Notes: a model not told the origin generated them from the letters alone. DNA of 64,000 nt from Shewanella sp. MBTL60-112-B2 (GCF_019655055.1 NZ_BPFA01000008.1:62001-126000), one strand, 5' to 3'; counted from the first letter of the stretch, positions 8,422 to 18,424 are shown. Numbers and translations are program-made.

Positions 8422-9604
8422 CACTGTCTTTCCCCTGCTTAGCCTGTTTGTTACCAAGTGACTCGATATTTTGTAATCCGCTCAGTGGTAGTTCGGCAGG
8501 CTGCAATTTATTCAGTACTAACTTAGCAAATAGCAATAACAAACCAAGGGCAACTAGCCAGATAGACTTGTCGAGTAACGGTAATTGCAAGTTGTAGTAA
8601 TACCAAGCAATAAAACTCAGCATGCCAACAATGCCTAGCACTGCAATAAGCCTTTCTCTAATATAAAAGCCGATAAGTAATACCAGTAAAGACGCAGACA
8701 AACCCGTCATCACAATAGAAAGCCCTGCCAATGCAAACAAGGCAACAATAATACTCAAGCCTTGCTTACTGGTTATAGAAATAGATAGAGGTTTTAAGAT
8801 TCTGCTTAACAACACCAATGCAATGATAAGCGTAGAAATAACAGAAAGCGAGTTGCTCCACTGCGCAAGGTGAGGAAACTCACCATGATTAGAGAAGTTA
8901 GATTGGCTGATTAGCAAAGGAAGCTGAATGAGTACCAGCCATAAGGCTAGCATATAACCAAGGGCGCCCATGGCGGCAAAGTGCTTAGCTGTTTTACTAT
9001 GGTTCAGCCAAACTCCGGCGAACAGAATCATGATAAGAGAAGGTACAAGCTCAAGCAGCCCTAGCTCATAACAAGCCCCAACAAGGCAAGCTATCATGCC
9101 AAAGCTCATCACATATTGATGTGATACGTGCTCAATCAAATACCATTGAATTAACAATATTCCGCCAAAAGTTAGATACCAGGCTAGCCCAAACACTTCT
9201 GCGTTAATATGGCTGAACCAATCTGTCATGCCGTAGCCTAAAGACAGCAACCCACATAGACTCAGGGCAAAAGCCATCTGATTGAGAAACACCTGCTTAT
9301 CCGCTAAGGTTCGATAGATCACCAAGGCTAAAGCAGTGTAAAATATACCCATTACCGCCGCAAAACCTGTGTCTAAGTCATCTAAGAAAAGATTAAAAAA
9401 GCTGATCCCAAAAGCGAGGATAAATAGTGATGCTATCCAAGCTGCAACTGACTGCATAAACTGGATATACCAAGGGCTGCGGTCTTCTTCCTCTGGGAAT
9501 TCGTCTTGGCTAGTTAGATTTAGCTTAAATAAACTAGACCAGAGTTTGTAAAGGTCAGACTCTGATGACGAGAAAACCCTTGCAATAAGCATTTGATTTT
9601 TCAT
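8411..9604 (-). CDS. DUF4401 multi-pass membrane protein
   Basis: A 397-residue integral membrane protein with about 10 hydrophobic helices and very short loops. The N-terminal 50 residues are soluble and carry an acidic EFPEEEDRSPW segment before the first helix. The start is the ATG at 9602-9604, which shares one base with the stop of the DUF2157 gene and has AAGGAGA upstream. Tight overlap on both sides points to translational coupling in a three-gene operon. I infer a membrane complex of the three products; no catalytic motif is visible. Confidence 0.85.
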   Translation of the reverse strand: MKNQMLIARVFSSSESDLYKLWSSLFKLNLTSQDEFPEEEDRSPWYIQFMQSVAAWIASLFILAFGISFFNLFLDDLDTGFAAVMGIFYTALALVIYRTLADKQVFLNQMAFALSLCGLLSLGYGMTDWFSHINAEVFGLAWYLTFGGILLIQWYLIEHVSHQYVMSFGMIACLVGACYELGLLELVPSLIMILFAGVWLNHSKTAKHFAAMGALGYMLALWLVLIQLPLLISQSNFSNHGEFPHLAQWSNSLSVISTLIIALVLLSRILKPLSISITSKQGLSIIVALFALAGLSIVMTGLSASLLVLLIGFYIRERLIAVLGIVGMLSFIAWYYYNLQLPLLDKSIWLVALGLLLLFAKLVLNKLQPAELPLSGLQNIESLGNKQAKQGKDSDEV

Positions 9605-10668
9605 CAATGCTCTCCTTTCGAAAATACCCTATGACGCTGACGAAGCCATAAAGTCAGCATACTGGTCGATGCGATAATGCAAAGGCCTAGTAGCAGTAAC
9701 AAACCAATGGGCTCAGTTCCCTCAAGTACCGCTCGAGTCAATAAACTATTAAAGACTGCGACTAGGCTAAAACCACCTATGGCAAGCACAAATATTTGTT
9801 TCAATTTCAGATTATAAAGCCAGTAGCCCACAGCGATAAAAGCAGAGTAAATCCATAACCAGACTCCCGAGTGCCAATCAAAAATCTCCTCAATTGCCAG
9901 CAGTGTTGCACTAATAACGACGATTAAAATAGTGAGTTGCTGCAATAAGGGGGCAGCAAACCTTTGATGATTATTTGATGACAGCCCCGGAGATAAGCCA
10001 AGAGGTAAACTTAGTTTGCCACTAAGTACCAGACTGGAGGCATGGAGTAATAAATTCAGCATAAATAGTGCTTCTAAAGCGTGATCGAACAAGAATAGAC
10101 GACCTAAAAATCCAGGAAAGGTTTGATAGTAGAGTACGGTGGCAAGGTTTAATAACAATGCCAATAACAGCCATAAAAGCTCTGAGCCAGCAATCAAAGC
10201 AAGCGGAAGTGTGAATAGCGCCCACAGGGCGAACAACTGCCATGGATCTGCGCCAGTCTGATAGGTCTGGCCAACGAGTGCCAACAGACTACCTATCATG
10301 ATGGCTAACAACAGCAACACGGCATTTGCCGATGTATAACCAAAGCCGAACTGTTCTCCATTATTAAATTCCCGCCATCGTATGAATACATATGTCAGCA
10401 GCGTAAATATAATGGCGGCCTCTACTAAGGCAAATCGAGCAAACTGGCTCATTGTTTGCCAATTTGCTGCGACAAAGAAGACTAGGCCACTCCCCAGAAG
10501 CAGCGCAGCAAGCCAAGAGAGTAGTAGGTCACTCAAGGCACGCCACTGTATGGCAGTCGGATGATTTTCTCCACCTTCACTTACACAAGTTAACGCTGCA
10601 GGTAGTGACTCTTGCGTTATTTTCTCTTGCTTAAACCAATGCCAAACTGCGGTTTTTAGGTTATTCAC
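9604..10668 (-). CDS. DUF2157 membrane protein
   Basis: A 354-residue protein with a short cytoplasmic N-terminus followed by about 10 membrane helices, including LLLSWLAALLLGSGLVFFVAANW, which is characteristic of the DUF2157 N-terminal region. The start is a GTG at 10666-10668 with AGGA 9 bases upstream. It is the first gene of the operon with the DUF4401 and GDYXXLXY genes. Function is unknown. Confidence 0.85.
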   Translation of the reverse strand: MNNLKTAVWHWFKQEKITQESLPAALTCVSEGGENHPTAIQWRALSDLLLSWLAALLLGSGLVFFVAANWQTMSQFARFALVEAAIIFTLLTYVFIRWREFNNGEQFGFGYTSANAVLLLLAIMIGSLLALVGQTYQTGADPWQLFALWALFTLPLALIAGSELLWLLLALLLNLATVLYYQTFPGFLGRLFLFDHALEALFMLNLLLHASSLVLSGKLSLPLGLSPGLSSNNHQRFAAPLLQQLTILIVVISATLLAIEEIFDWHSGVWLWIYSAFIAVGYWLYNLKLKQIFVLAIGGFSLVAVFNSLLTRAVLEGTEPIGLLLLLGLCIIASTSMLTLWLRQRHRVFSKGEH

Positions 10669-10772
10669 TCTCTGTTCCTAGATTAGCATCCAAAAATATC
10701 TGGTTAATTTTAAGGTCTGAACTGTTTTATCTCAATAAACTGATAGCTTTAAATTCATAGTTATAGCCTAAT

Positions 10773-10800
10773 AAAATAGGCGCTCTGCGGCGCCTATTTT
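10773..10800 (-). terminator. Intrinsic terminator, likely bidirectional
   Basis: Arms 10773-10783 and 10790-10800 are exact reverse complements (11 bp) with a 6-base loop, flanked by A/T runs. It lies 46 bases after the stop of the AI-2E-family gene on the minus strand. Confidence 0.8.
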
Positions 10801-10845
10801 CATTCAAAGTAACTAACCAACAAGTCAGTTAATCATCATTACCGC

Positions 10846-11979
10846 TTACTCTGGCGCACTAACAAGCTTATCTTCCGCCGCATCGGCCTCTTTAGCACTC
10901 GCCGACTGCGCCTCTTCTATATTTAGCCAAGTCGTAAAGAGTTCATACCAAATAGCCAAAATAACGGCTCCTAAGAATAAACCGATAATACCCGCTGCAA
11001 TCATACCGCCAATGGCTCCGATAAGGATCACAGGCATTGGTACATCGACACCGCGCCCCATCAGCATGGGCTTTAAGAAACTGTCAGAAATACCTGCAAT
11101 CAATACCCACACTGTAAATATCGTGGCAGGAGTTGTATCTTGAGTGGAGAACACATAGAAAATAATCGGTAATACCACCAATAGCGGTGGTAACTGAGCA
11201 ATCCCTAAAATAAACACGATAAAGGTAAATATGCCCGCAGCTGGAATACTAAAAGTAAATAATGCTGAGCCAATTAATAAAGATTGAATGAATGCCACTC
11301 CGACAACACCAAGCAAAACACTACGAATAGTTGCCGCTGTTAAGCTGGTCCATTCTTCTCCATTTTTACCAACAACTCTCACTGCGATAGTGCTCACGGC
11401 TGCCGCTGACTTTTCAGCATGAGCCATAAAGCCACCTGCGATAGCCAGTGAAATGATAAACATCACTAGGCTGCCTAGACTACTGCCAAGCATTCCTGCC
11501 GCTGCGCTAACTCCGGTCTTAATTTGCGGTAAAAAATGCAGTACAGCTTTTTCTAGATTGGTGGCAAACAGAGCCCAAGCATCAAATAGCTTGTCGCCAA
11601 TTAATGGGATATCAGCCACTCTTTGAGTCGGTCCAGGGATCTTAATATCGCCGGCCTGCATCACTGCAACAATATGTGTGACGCCTTCGAAAATTGAACT
11701 TGAAACTATCCAAAACGGAGCAATAAGTAAAATAATCCCAGCTAAGGCCAGTATGGTAGCAGCAAGCCCTCTACGTCCTTTGAGTGCTCGCTCAAGCTTT
11801 TGAGTCATCGGCATCAAAGCAACAGCAATAATTGCCCCCCAAAGAACTGGGATCACAAAGGGTTTGATGATATCGAAGGTCCAAACGAGCAGCATAAACA
11901 GCAAGCCTATTCGAATCGCCGACTCCATCATGTTATTGATGAACAATTTACTTTGAGTATGCTGCATTGGGTTTTCCAT
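10846..11979 (-). CDS. AI-2E family transporter (YdiK/PerM-like permease)
   Basis: A 377-residue membrane protein of the AI-2 exporter superfamily, with about 7-8 helices. It shows the conserved central segment FIVFILGIAQLPPLLVVLPIIFYVF and the SFLKPMLMGRGVDVPMPVILIGAIGGMIAAGIIGLFLGA signature near residues 300-340. Members export small molecules or ions; the name does not prove AI-2 transport here. The C-terminal tail is charged and Ala/Glu rich. It starts 11 bases after the K+ channel gene on the same strand, so the two are probably co-transcribed and end at the terminator at 10773-10800. Confidence 0.85.
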   Translation of the reverse strand: MENPMQHTQSKLFINNMMESAIRIGLLFMLLVWTFDIIKPFVIPVLWGAIIAVALMPMTQKLERALKGRRGLAATILALAGIILLIAPFWIVSSSIFEGVTHIVAVMQAGDIKIPGPTQRVADIPLIGDKLFDAWALFATNLEKAVLHFLPQIKTGVSAAAGMLGSSLGSLVMFIISLAIAGGFMAHAEKSAAAVSTIAVRVVGKNGEEWTSLTAATIRSVLLGVVGVAFIQSLLIGSALFTFSIPAAGIFTFIVFILGIAQLPPLLVVLPIIFYVFSTQDTTPATIFTVWVLIAGISDSFLKPMLMGRGVDVPMPVILIGAIGGMIAAGIIGLFLGAVILAIWYELFTTWLNIEEAQSASAKEADAAEDKLVSAPE

Positions 11980-11989
11980 ATTAACCTTC

Positions 11990-12658
11990 CTATTGGGTAT
12001 CTTTTTGAGCCAATCCTGCGCTCACCAAACTTGCAACGACAATTGCCATGTAAAACACTCCGGCAATGGCCTCCATATATACTGCGACTTGGGCGAAAGG
12101 CGTATTAGGACTAATATCACCGTAGCCTAATGTGGTTAATGTAACGAAGCTAAAATACGCCATTTGCGAAAAGTTCTGCCCCCATGCGCTATATTCAACT
12201 CCAGAGAAAGCACCCGGCGATAACGCCAAGATAAGCAGATAAACCAGTGCCCACATAAGCCCGAGAAGTAAAAAAAGAGCGATTGAGCCAACGACTTTAT
12301 TGCCGTTAACTGCACCAGTGAAGAGTATTTGCCGTGCAATAGAATTAAAGGTGCCCCAAAAAAAGGCAAACATTAAGCCCAGCATAAAGAGGTCAATATG
12401 GGGGATGGTAACAAACCGCTTTACGATAGCAGTCAACAGCCAGACTAAGATTAGGCCTGACATAAAACGCTTCCAGTTTGTATCGACCTTTAAGCTAACA
12501 ACGCAAACTAAAAAAGTGACGGTAATGATCCCTTCAAGAAAGGATTCCAATATTCCGTCAGCCACAGATTTAACCAGAGACGCACTCAATAACAGCACCA
12601 CCAGTGCACTGGTCATATAGTAAAAATTATTCTGTTTATTAATTCTTTTATCAGTCAA
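11990..12658 (-). CDS. Two-pore-helix type potassium channel protein
   Basis: A 222-residue membrane protein whose C-terminal third is an ion channel pore module: outer helix, pore helix with selectivity filter TLTTLGYGDISP, and inner helix AGVFYMAIVVASLVSAG. The filter TLGYGD is the K+ channel signature. The N-terminal part has four additional hydrophobic segments and no recognisable voltage-sensor arginine ladder. No RCK/TrkA-N domain follows. The start is a TTG with AAGGA 8 bases upstream; the first ATG would fall inside the first helix. Followed at 11 bases by the AI-2E-family gene. Confidence 0.85.
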   Translation of the reverse strand: MTDKRINKQNNFYYMTSALVVLLLSASLVKSVADGILESFLEGIITVTFLVCVVSLKVDTNWKRFMSGLILVWLLTAIVKRFVTIPHIDLFMLGLMFAFFWGTFNSIARQILFTGAVNGNKVVGSIALFLLLGLMWALVYLLILALSPGAFSGVEYSAWGQNFSQMAYFSFVTLTTLGYGDISPNTPFAQVAVYMEAIAGVFYMAIVVASLVSAGLAQKDTQ

Positions 12659-12851
12659 CTGGCAATTCCTTGGCCGTTATCTTTACTCAGTATCAAAATG
12701 CGCTAAGTAGTTTGGCGAATGCTTCTAATACAATAGCTTAGTTTACCATTTTACGCCCACTGTTTTAACATGTTTGCAACCGTTAAAACACTACATATTT
12801 TTGTCAGCCTCTGTTATTAACAATTTATGAGCTTATTGTTCAAAATATTCC

Positions 12852-12880
12852 AAAAAAAACCCGCGACGATTGCACGGGTT
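12852..12880 (-). terminator. Intrinsic terminator of the MacB-like operon
   Basis: On the minus strand, arms AACCCG and CGGGTT (12875-12880 and 12858-12863) close an 11-base loop and are followed by eight T residues. It lies 24 bases after the permease stop. Confidence 0.85.
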
Positions 12881-12903
12881 ATTTGAATTAAATATAAGAA
12901 CAA

Positions 12904-14205
12904 TTAGTCCCTTTGTAGAGCCACTATAGGGTCAAGTTTCGCCGCCTTATTAGCAGGATATAAACCAAAACCCACACCGATAGTCATACACACGCCTAGT
13001 GCTAACAAAATAGAAAAAGGTGACCATGCAACAGGCCAGCCTGCAGCTGAGGAGATAATTAAGGCCAATAGTAATCCAACGCCAATACCTATGATGCCTC
13101 CAGTGGCCGAAATAGCGATACTCTCTATCAGAAATTGTCGAGCTATGTCTTTGCGTTTTGCCCCTAATGCGCGTAATAAGCCAATTTCTCCAGTACGTTC
13201 GAGAATGGTTGCGAGCATGATATTCATAATACCAATCCCGCCCACCAGCAAAGAGATCCCCGCCACACAGGCCATAACGATATTAAAGATCTGCTGGGTC
13301 TTTTGATGTTGAGCCAATAGGTCTGCTGGAACCACAATCTCAAAATCTTTCTCACCGCCATGGCGCCTATCTAACAGATGTTGCAAGCTTTTAGCCGCTA
13401 ATGATGGCTCAGTGCCATCCATTAAGGCTAGTTTAAAGGCGTCAAGCTCGCTCTCTAACGTATTAAACTGCAGCTTTTTAAGCGCGGTAGTTAAAGGAAT
13501 AAAAACTTGATTGCGCTCCCCCCCAAGTTTGACCCCTTGAATGCTCGACTTGCTGCCCTCTTTTTCTGAAAGTACACCTACCACGGTAAACCACTGATGA
13601 TTAATCTTAATCGAGCTATTAATCGCATTACCTTGAGGGAACAAGCTTCTTGCCGCTTCAGGCCCCAATACTGCAACTTGTTGATAATAATCTTCATCAG
13701 TAGCATTTAGCGTTCGGCCTTCCCCCAAAGGCAGCGCACTTAACTCAAAGTAACTGGGTGTTACCCCTGCAACTTTTGCATCGCTGCGGCCTTTTAAGCT
13801 GAATAAGCTAAACACCTTTACGTTTTTCTCAGCGCTCCAGTTTTCAACAAACGGTAAAGTATCCCTTGCGCTTTCTATGTCTCTAAGACTTAAGCCGATG
13901 CTATGTTCGCGTTCGGATTTTAGCGCCTCACCTTCAGCGCTACGAGCATTAACCACAAGATTATTTACCCCCATGGATTCAATCATTTTTAACGCTTCGC
14001 GTTCAGCTCCCTCACCTACACTTAGCATTGCTATCACCGCACCAACGCCAAAGATCATTCCCAATAAAGTTAATGAGGTTCTTAACTTATGATGACGCAT
14101 TTCATCAAATGCTTGCTTAATCCCCTCCCAATATACGGTAAGAGGTACGGTTGTTTTTTTGCCTTGGATAGTTGCCAGTTCCGCCCCGGGCCTATTCTGG
14201 GTCAT
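12904..14205 (-). CDS. MacB-like ABC transporter permease
   Basis: A 433-residue permease with a MacB_PCD periplasmic domain between helix 1 (LRTSLTLLGMIFGVGAVIAML, about 40-60) and three C-terminal helices forming the FtsX domain (from about residue 310: FNIVMACVAGISLLVGGIGIMNIMLA, then ERTGEIGLLRALGAKRKDI, a coupling region typical of MacB). It lacks an ABC domain, which is supplied by the gene at 17738-18424. The family exports peptides, antibiotics or lipoproteins by mechanotransmission together with an adaptor and an outer-membrane channel. No TolC gene is present here. Overlaps the upstream adaptor gene by ATGA; last gene of the operon. Confidence 0.9.
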   Translation of the reverse strand: MTQNRPGAELATIQGKKTTVPLTVYWEGIKQAFDEMRHHKLRTSLTLLGMIFGVGAVIAMLSVGEGAEREALKMIESMGVNNLVVNARSAEGEALKSEREHSIGLSLRDIESARDTLPFVENWSAEKNVKVFSLFSLKGRSDAKVAGVTPSYFELSALPLGEGRTLNATDEDYYQQVAVLGPEAARSLFPQGNAINSSIKINHQWFTVVGVLSEKEGSKSSIQGVKLGGERNQVFIPLTTALKKLQFNTLESELDAFKLALMDGTEPSLAAKSLQHLLDRRHGGEKDFEIVVPADLLAQHQKTQQIFNIVMACVAGISLLVGGIGIMNIMLATILERTGEIGLLRALGAKRKDIARQFLIESIAISATGGIIGIGVGLLLALIISSAAGWPVAWSPFSILLALGVCMTIGVGFGLYPANKAAKLDPIVALQRD

Positions 14206-15467
14206 ACTCTATTCCTCTTTGGCGGTGTCGTCAGTGCAACCGTATCGCCTTGCTTTAATCCTTCACTAATAACAGTACGGTTTAGACTGCGATTACCTAG
14301 CGTCACGCTTTGTTTAGTAAAGCCTTTTGGTGTTTTAAGGTATACCCAATACTCACCAGACTTTTGAAACAATGCTTGATTAGGCACAGTAATCACATCT
14401 TTTGCGTCAAGTGCATGTACCATGGCATTGACCTGTCGCCCAGGCTGCATAATTTCAACCAGTGTCTTGTCGAGGCTAACTGTAATTTGAAAATAATTCA
14501 CAGGGCTGTCTTGCTCTTTTGCTTTGGCAAGCGCATCGAGCTGGGTCAAAGTCCCTGTAAGCGCCAGATCTGGATAAGCATCAAGATAAAGGGTAACTGG
14601 TTTACCAATTGCTAAACCTAATGCCTCTGACTCAAGTACAAACAGTTTTGCTTGCATTTTAGATGTATCAGGCAGCAAACCTATCGCCATGCCCGACCAC
14701 ATCATGTCACCGGGGATAGGTATAACCCCGTTCCAGCCAGGCTGAGCAACAAACAATCCGTCTTGAGGTGCCACGATTTCCATTTGTTGCAAATTACTCG
14801 TGTAGCGGTTCATCTTCGCTTTATGCCCTTGTTGCTTAAGCTTTATCAGCTCTTGCTCGGCTTCTGCCTGCGAACCATGCTGACTTATCCCCCAGCCGTA
14901 GAAATCCATTTTGGCTTCGAGGTAATCTTGGTTTCGCATCTGATCGATAATGTCGATTTTGGTATAAACACGTTCATCTTCACTAAAGAATCTATCAGCG
15001 AGATCTTGCTCCTGCGCCGTTAATTTAGTGTCAGTACTTAGTGTTTTATCGATGGTTTTATCTTTTTTCGATTGGATCTGACTATCTAGCCCTAAACGGT
15101 CATAGTCGAGTGACTCCATCTCTAAACGAAAGCTCTCTCGTGTACCGTCCATCCGCGCAATGACATCGCCGGCTTTAACATTGCTAAAATTGTCTATTAT
15201 CCAAGCTAGAGACTGCGGGCCTCGAAGGCCTGTGGGTACATTGACTGTTATTGAGTTACTGGCTTCTAGTTCACCCGATGCTGGAATATCCACTTTAAAA
15301 TCAGCACGCTCAACTTCAAAGGTTATTACGCCATTAGTGGTAGGATCACTACACGCACCTAACGCTAAGGTCGCCAGCAATAACATACTGCAACCTAAGC
15401 CTTTCCTATAGTATTGAATGGCGTTGTCATGGACTCTATTTGGTGTAAAACCGGTTATGTTAATCAT
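14202..15467 (-). CDS. HlyD-family periplasmic adaptor, third of three (lipoprotein)
   Basis: A 421-residue adaptor protein. The N-terminus holds a hydrophobic stretch and a lipobox-like LALGAC near residue 39, then two biotinyl-lipoyl halves (VNVPTGLRGPQ...VKAGDVIARMDG and a later MEIVAPQDGLFV) separated by a charged helical hairpin with KKDKTIDK and EQELIKLKQQGHKAKM. A beta-barrel and a membrane-proximal domain follow. The expected role is to link the MacB-like permease to an outer-membrane channel. The N-terminal extension of about 25 residues before the hydrophobic core is unusual; a later start is possible. The flanking genes overlap by four bases on both sides. Confidence 0.85.
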   Translation of the reverse strand: MINITGFTPNRVHDNAIQYYRKGLGCSMLLLATLALGACSDPTTNGVITFEVERADFKVDIPASGELEASNSITVNVPTGLRGPQSLAWIIDNFSNVKAGDVIARMDGTRESFRLEMESLDYDRLGLDSQIQSKKDKTIDKTLSTDTKLTAQEQDLADRFFSEDERVYTKIDIIDQMRNQDYLEAKMDFYGWGISQHGSQAEAEQELIKLKQQGHKAKMNRYTSNLQQMEIVAPQDGLFVAQPGWNGVIPIPGDMMWSGMAIGLLPDTSKMQAKLFVLESEALGLAIGKPVTLYLDAYPDLALTGTLTQLDALAKAKEQDSPVNYFQITVSLDKTLVEIMQPGRQVNAMVHALDAKDVITVPNQALFQKSGEYWVYLKTPKGFTKQSVTLGNRSLNRTVISEGLKQGDTVALTTPPKRNRV

Positions 15468-16630
15468 GGCAATAATACCTCTTCACCTTGCTCAATCCCT
15501 TGGGTTACCACCACTTGCTCTTTACCCATAGCCCCTAAACTGACGTATTGTTTACTGTCACTAAATAAGCCAGGTTTAATCACGTAGGCTTTACCACGAT
15601 CATAATGTACTGCATCTAACGACAATAATAACTCTGGGGTTTTATTGGCTATGTCTATACTGATTTTAGCTGTCATCCCCGGGCGCATTAAGCCAGAGTC
15701 CACTTCATCAATACTGGCCACCGCATCAAAGATCACTAGCGGCACATCTTGGTTTTTAATTCTAAACACCGCCCCTAGCTCAATGATTTTGCCATTAAAG
15801 GTTTTTTCAGGATTGGCGTCGAGACGGATCTTTAACGCTTGACCAACTTGTACCCTACCCGCTTCCACTTCTGGGATGGTCATATTAACCTGCATGTGTT
15901 GCAGATCTGGGATACTCAAAACCGAGTCACCACCATAAATATTTTGTCCTTCCGCTAACTTATTGCCTTGTTGGTCGTTACCGTAAACAACCATGCCATC
16001 ACGGGGCGCAATTAGGGTCAATGACTTGATACCTTTCTTTAAAGCTGCGACTTCTGCAGCAAACTTTTGTTGATCGCCTTCCAGCATCTTCATTCGCTGC
16101 TGCGCGCCTTCAATTTCAAGCTCAATCTTTTGCTTGATTAAACTCACGCGGTCTTTAGCGATAATTGCATCTCTTAGGTATTTTTGCTGATCGATAACCG
16201 AAACGGTTTCATCGGAAATGTCGACTTTCATCTGACTTTTCTCTTGATTCATCTTGGCTTCAGCCAGATCAAGCTTTAGTTCTTCTAGCTTCTTGGCATT
16301 ACGCAGCTTGGAAGTTTCAATATCTTGCGCTGTTGTGGCTAGGTTTGCCGATTTAACCGACAAACGCTGTGTCAAGGTAGAGGTATCAAGTTGAGCCACT
16401 CTATCGCCTTTTTTCACCTGACTGCCTTCAGGAGCTAACATTTTGACCTGATACTGCCAAACACGCCTTAATGCAGGCGGCTTAAGGTTAACAGTATTGG
16501 CAGACACTAATTCGCCCGTCACTTCAATTTGTTGTTCTAATATGCCCGACTCGACTTGAGTTACCACTTGGTCGCCACAGCCTGTGAGTAGGCTAGATAA
16601 CACGCATATTACGATTGCTGTTTGCTTCAT
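15464..16630 (-). CDS. HlyD-family periplasmic adaptor, second of three (lipoprotein)
   Basis: A 388-residue adaptor with a short signal and lipobox LLTGC (Cys near residue 18). Lipoyl half MLAPEGSQVKKGDRVAQLD lies near residue 75 and the second half, LIAPRDGMVVYGND, near 205, with a long coiled-coil hairpin between them rich in Lys and Glu (KKLEELKLDLAEAKMNQ). The beta-barrel domain includes MQVNMTIPEVEAGRVQVGQALKIRLD. It belongs to the membrane fusion protein family and is translationally coupled (ATGA overlaps) to its neighbours. It differs clearly in sequence from the other two adaptors, so the three are not recent tandem copies. Confidence 0.87.
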   Translation of the reverse strand: MKQTAIVICVLSSLLTGCGDQVVTQVESGILEQQIEVTGELVSANTVNLKPPALRRVWQYQVKMLAPEGSQVKKGDRVAQLDTSTLTQRLSVKSANLATTAQDIETSKLRNAKKLEELKLDLAEAKMNQEKSQMKVDISDETVSVIDQQKYLRDAIIAKDRVSLIKQKIELEIEGAQQRMKMLEGDQQKFAAEVAALKKGIKSLTLIAPRDGMVVYGNDQQGNKLAEGQNIYGGDSVLSIPDLQHMQVNMTIPEVEAGRVQVGQALKIRLDANPEKTFNGKIIELGAVFRIKNQDVPLVIFDAVASIDEVDSGLMRPGMTAKISIDIANKTPELLLSLDAVHYDRGKAYVIKPGLFSDSKQYVSLGAMGKEQVVVTQGIEQGEEVLLP

Positions 16631-17754
16631 GATGAGCTGGCTCCTGTTTCGACTAACACGCTCATACCCGGAATAATTTCCACTCGCTCATCGACAGCAA
16701 ACTTAATTGCAATTTTAAACCAGTTACTATTCCCCCAAGCCGCTTGTTTACGCGCTTGACGGCTCACTTGATGAATAATGCCGTTAAGTACTATGCTCGA
16801 CTGCGAGTCAAGTCGTAAAAGCACAGGTTCTCCTACCGCAATGCGGTCTACGTCGACTTCATTAACCCATGCGACAACTTCTAAGTCATTCAACGCGGGA
16901 ATATTGGCGACTTGTCTGCCTATTTGTACATTGTCACCCACAGAGTACTTTTTATCCCGCCATGGCTCACGCCCATACAAAACAGGGCCAGCAATCTCAG
17001 CTTTTAACTCTAATTGCTCAAGTCCTGCTAGTGCTTGGGACAGTTCAAGCTCAGCACGTTTTTTATCAATAGCAAGTTGAGATAAAGAAGCTGTACGCTT
17101 ATCTTCAATTTCGGCTAGTGCTTGGTTTTTTTTTGATAATTCAGACTCAGCTTTGAGTTTGTTAAATTGATTATCAGCGTAATCCTTGGCAGAAATAAAT
17201 TCGGCTGGAATGGCGGCATCTAATTTGGCTTTTTCTAACTCAAGCTTGGCTTGCTTTAAATCAAACTTTGCCTGTAACAATTGTCCATTTAACTCAATCG
17301 CTTGGCTTTGCTCCTGAGCCGTCACCCTTAGCAATGTGCCCTCTAATTGCTCGATACGGCTATCTATCTCACTTTTATCAAAAGTAACTACGATTTGCCC
17401 CGGCTCAGCCAAGGTGCCCTCTGGCATCATCCATTGAATTTGATAGCGCCATGAGTCGCCCGCTTTGGGTACGACAAACGTTTGTGAGTTAACCGATGCC
17501 ACCTGGCCTGTTAGCAACAATGGCATGAGTTGTTTTTGTTTCACCGCCGCTATCGTCGAAAGTGCATTAGGCTGAAGATTAGTATTAATATTGGCATCAG
17601 CAGAGTCAGCGAGTGCTAATGGGCTTATACAGCTAGCCAATAACATTGAGACTGCAAGCTTACGCTTTTGCCCTGCAAACAGGCTTAGTTGACCAGTCAC
17701 TTTATTATTAAGAGGCGCTGTACGGCTGAAAATTCGATTAGGCTGCATTTTCAC
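16627..17754 (-). CDS. HlyD-family periplasmic adaptor, first of three
   Basis: A 375-residue secreted adaptor-like protein. After a basic N-terminus there is a signal-like stretch ([19 protein letters not shown]), then a lipoyl half ([20 protein letters not shown]), a coiled-coil hairpin (about residues 130-240) and a second half [13 protein letters not shown], ending with a barrel segment ([26 protein letters not shown]). There is no clear lipobox used, although ASC occurs in the signal. The frame can start at GTG 17754 or ATG 17748; both overlap the end of the ATPase gene. It is the first adaptor in an operon of ATPase, three adaptors and one permease. Confidence 0.85.
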   Translation of the reverse strand: MKMQPNRIFSRTAPLNNKVTGQLSLFAGQKRKLAVSMLLASCISPLALADSADANINTNLQPNALSTIAAVKQKQLMPLLLTGQVASVNSQTFVVPKAGDSWRYQIQWMMPEGTLAEPGQIVVTFDKSEIDSRIEQLEGTLLRVTAQEQSQAIELNGQLLQAKFDLKQAKLELEKAKLDAAIPAEFISAKDYADNQFNKLKAESELSKKNQALAEIEDKRTASLSQLAIDKKRAELELSQALAGLEQLELKAEIAGPVLYGREPWRDKKYSVGDNVQIGRQVANIPALNDLEVVAWVNEVDVDRIAVGEPVLLRLDSQSSIVLNGIIHQVSRQARKQAAWGNSNWFKIAIKFAVDERVEIIPGMSVLVETGASSS

Positions 17755-18424
17755 CTCGCTCTTCTATCTCGACGATATCGCCATCACGCATGCGAATAAT
17801 TCGTTGGGCGTAAGCAGCAACCTCCTCCTCGTGAGTCACTAAAATAATGGTTTGTCCTGCTTGATGCAGCTCAGTAAAAAGCGCCATGATCTCGACTGAA
17901 GTTTTACTGTCCAGTGCGCCGGTGGGCTCATCGGCTAATAAAATTGCCGGGCGATTCACTAATGAACGGGCAATGGCTACACGCTGCCTTTGCCCACCCG
18001 ATAACTGATTCGGTCGATGGTCATGACGAGTATCGAGGCCGACTCGTTTGAGTAACTCATGGGCATAATCAGTATCTTGTACTGGTGAGGCTGAGAACCT
18101 TAAGGGTAACAATACATTTTGCAAAGCAGACAAACGAGGTAACAGATGGAAGCTTTGAAACACAAAACCAATCTCCTTGTTACGCACAGCAGACAAGGCA
18201 TCATCATCTAATTCGGCCACCTCTTGTTCGTTAAGGCTATAGCCACCCGACGTCGGCTTGTCTAAACAGCCAATGATGTTCATTAATGTCGACTTCCCAG
18301 AACCTGATGGCCCCATGATGGCAACAAACTCATTTCTCGCAATAGAGAAGCTCACCCCATTGAGCGCTTTTACGCAGCTTTCTCCCATGGGATATTCTTT
18401 TTTTAATTGATGAACTTTAATCAT
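17738..18424 (-). CDS. ABC transporter ATP-binding protein (MacB/LolD type)
   Basis: A 228-residue ATPase with all motifs: Walker [10 protein letters not shown] (near residue 40), Q-loop, signature [15 protein letters not shown], Walker [15 protein letters not shown] and H-loop VTHEEEVA. It belongs to the LolD/MacB branch that works with FtsX-type permeases. The open frame extends upstream to 18475, but the family start [14 protein letters not shown] fits the ATG at 18422-18424, so I use that. It is the first gene of the five-gene exporter operon, energising the permease at 12904-14205. Confidence 0.92.
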   Translation of the reverse strand: MIKVHQLKKEYPMGESCVKALNGVSFSIARNEFVAIMGPSGSGKSTLMNIIGCLDKPTSGGYSLNEQEVAELDDDALSAVRNKEIGFVFQSFHLLPRLSALQNVLLPLRFSASPVQDTDYAHELLKRVGLDTRHDHRPNQLSGGQRQRVAIARSLVNRPAILLADEPTGALDSKTSVEIMALFTELHQAGQTIILVTHEEEVAAYAQRIIRMRDGDIVEIEERGENAA

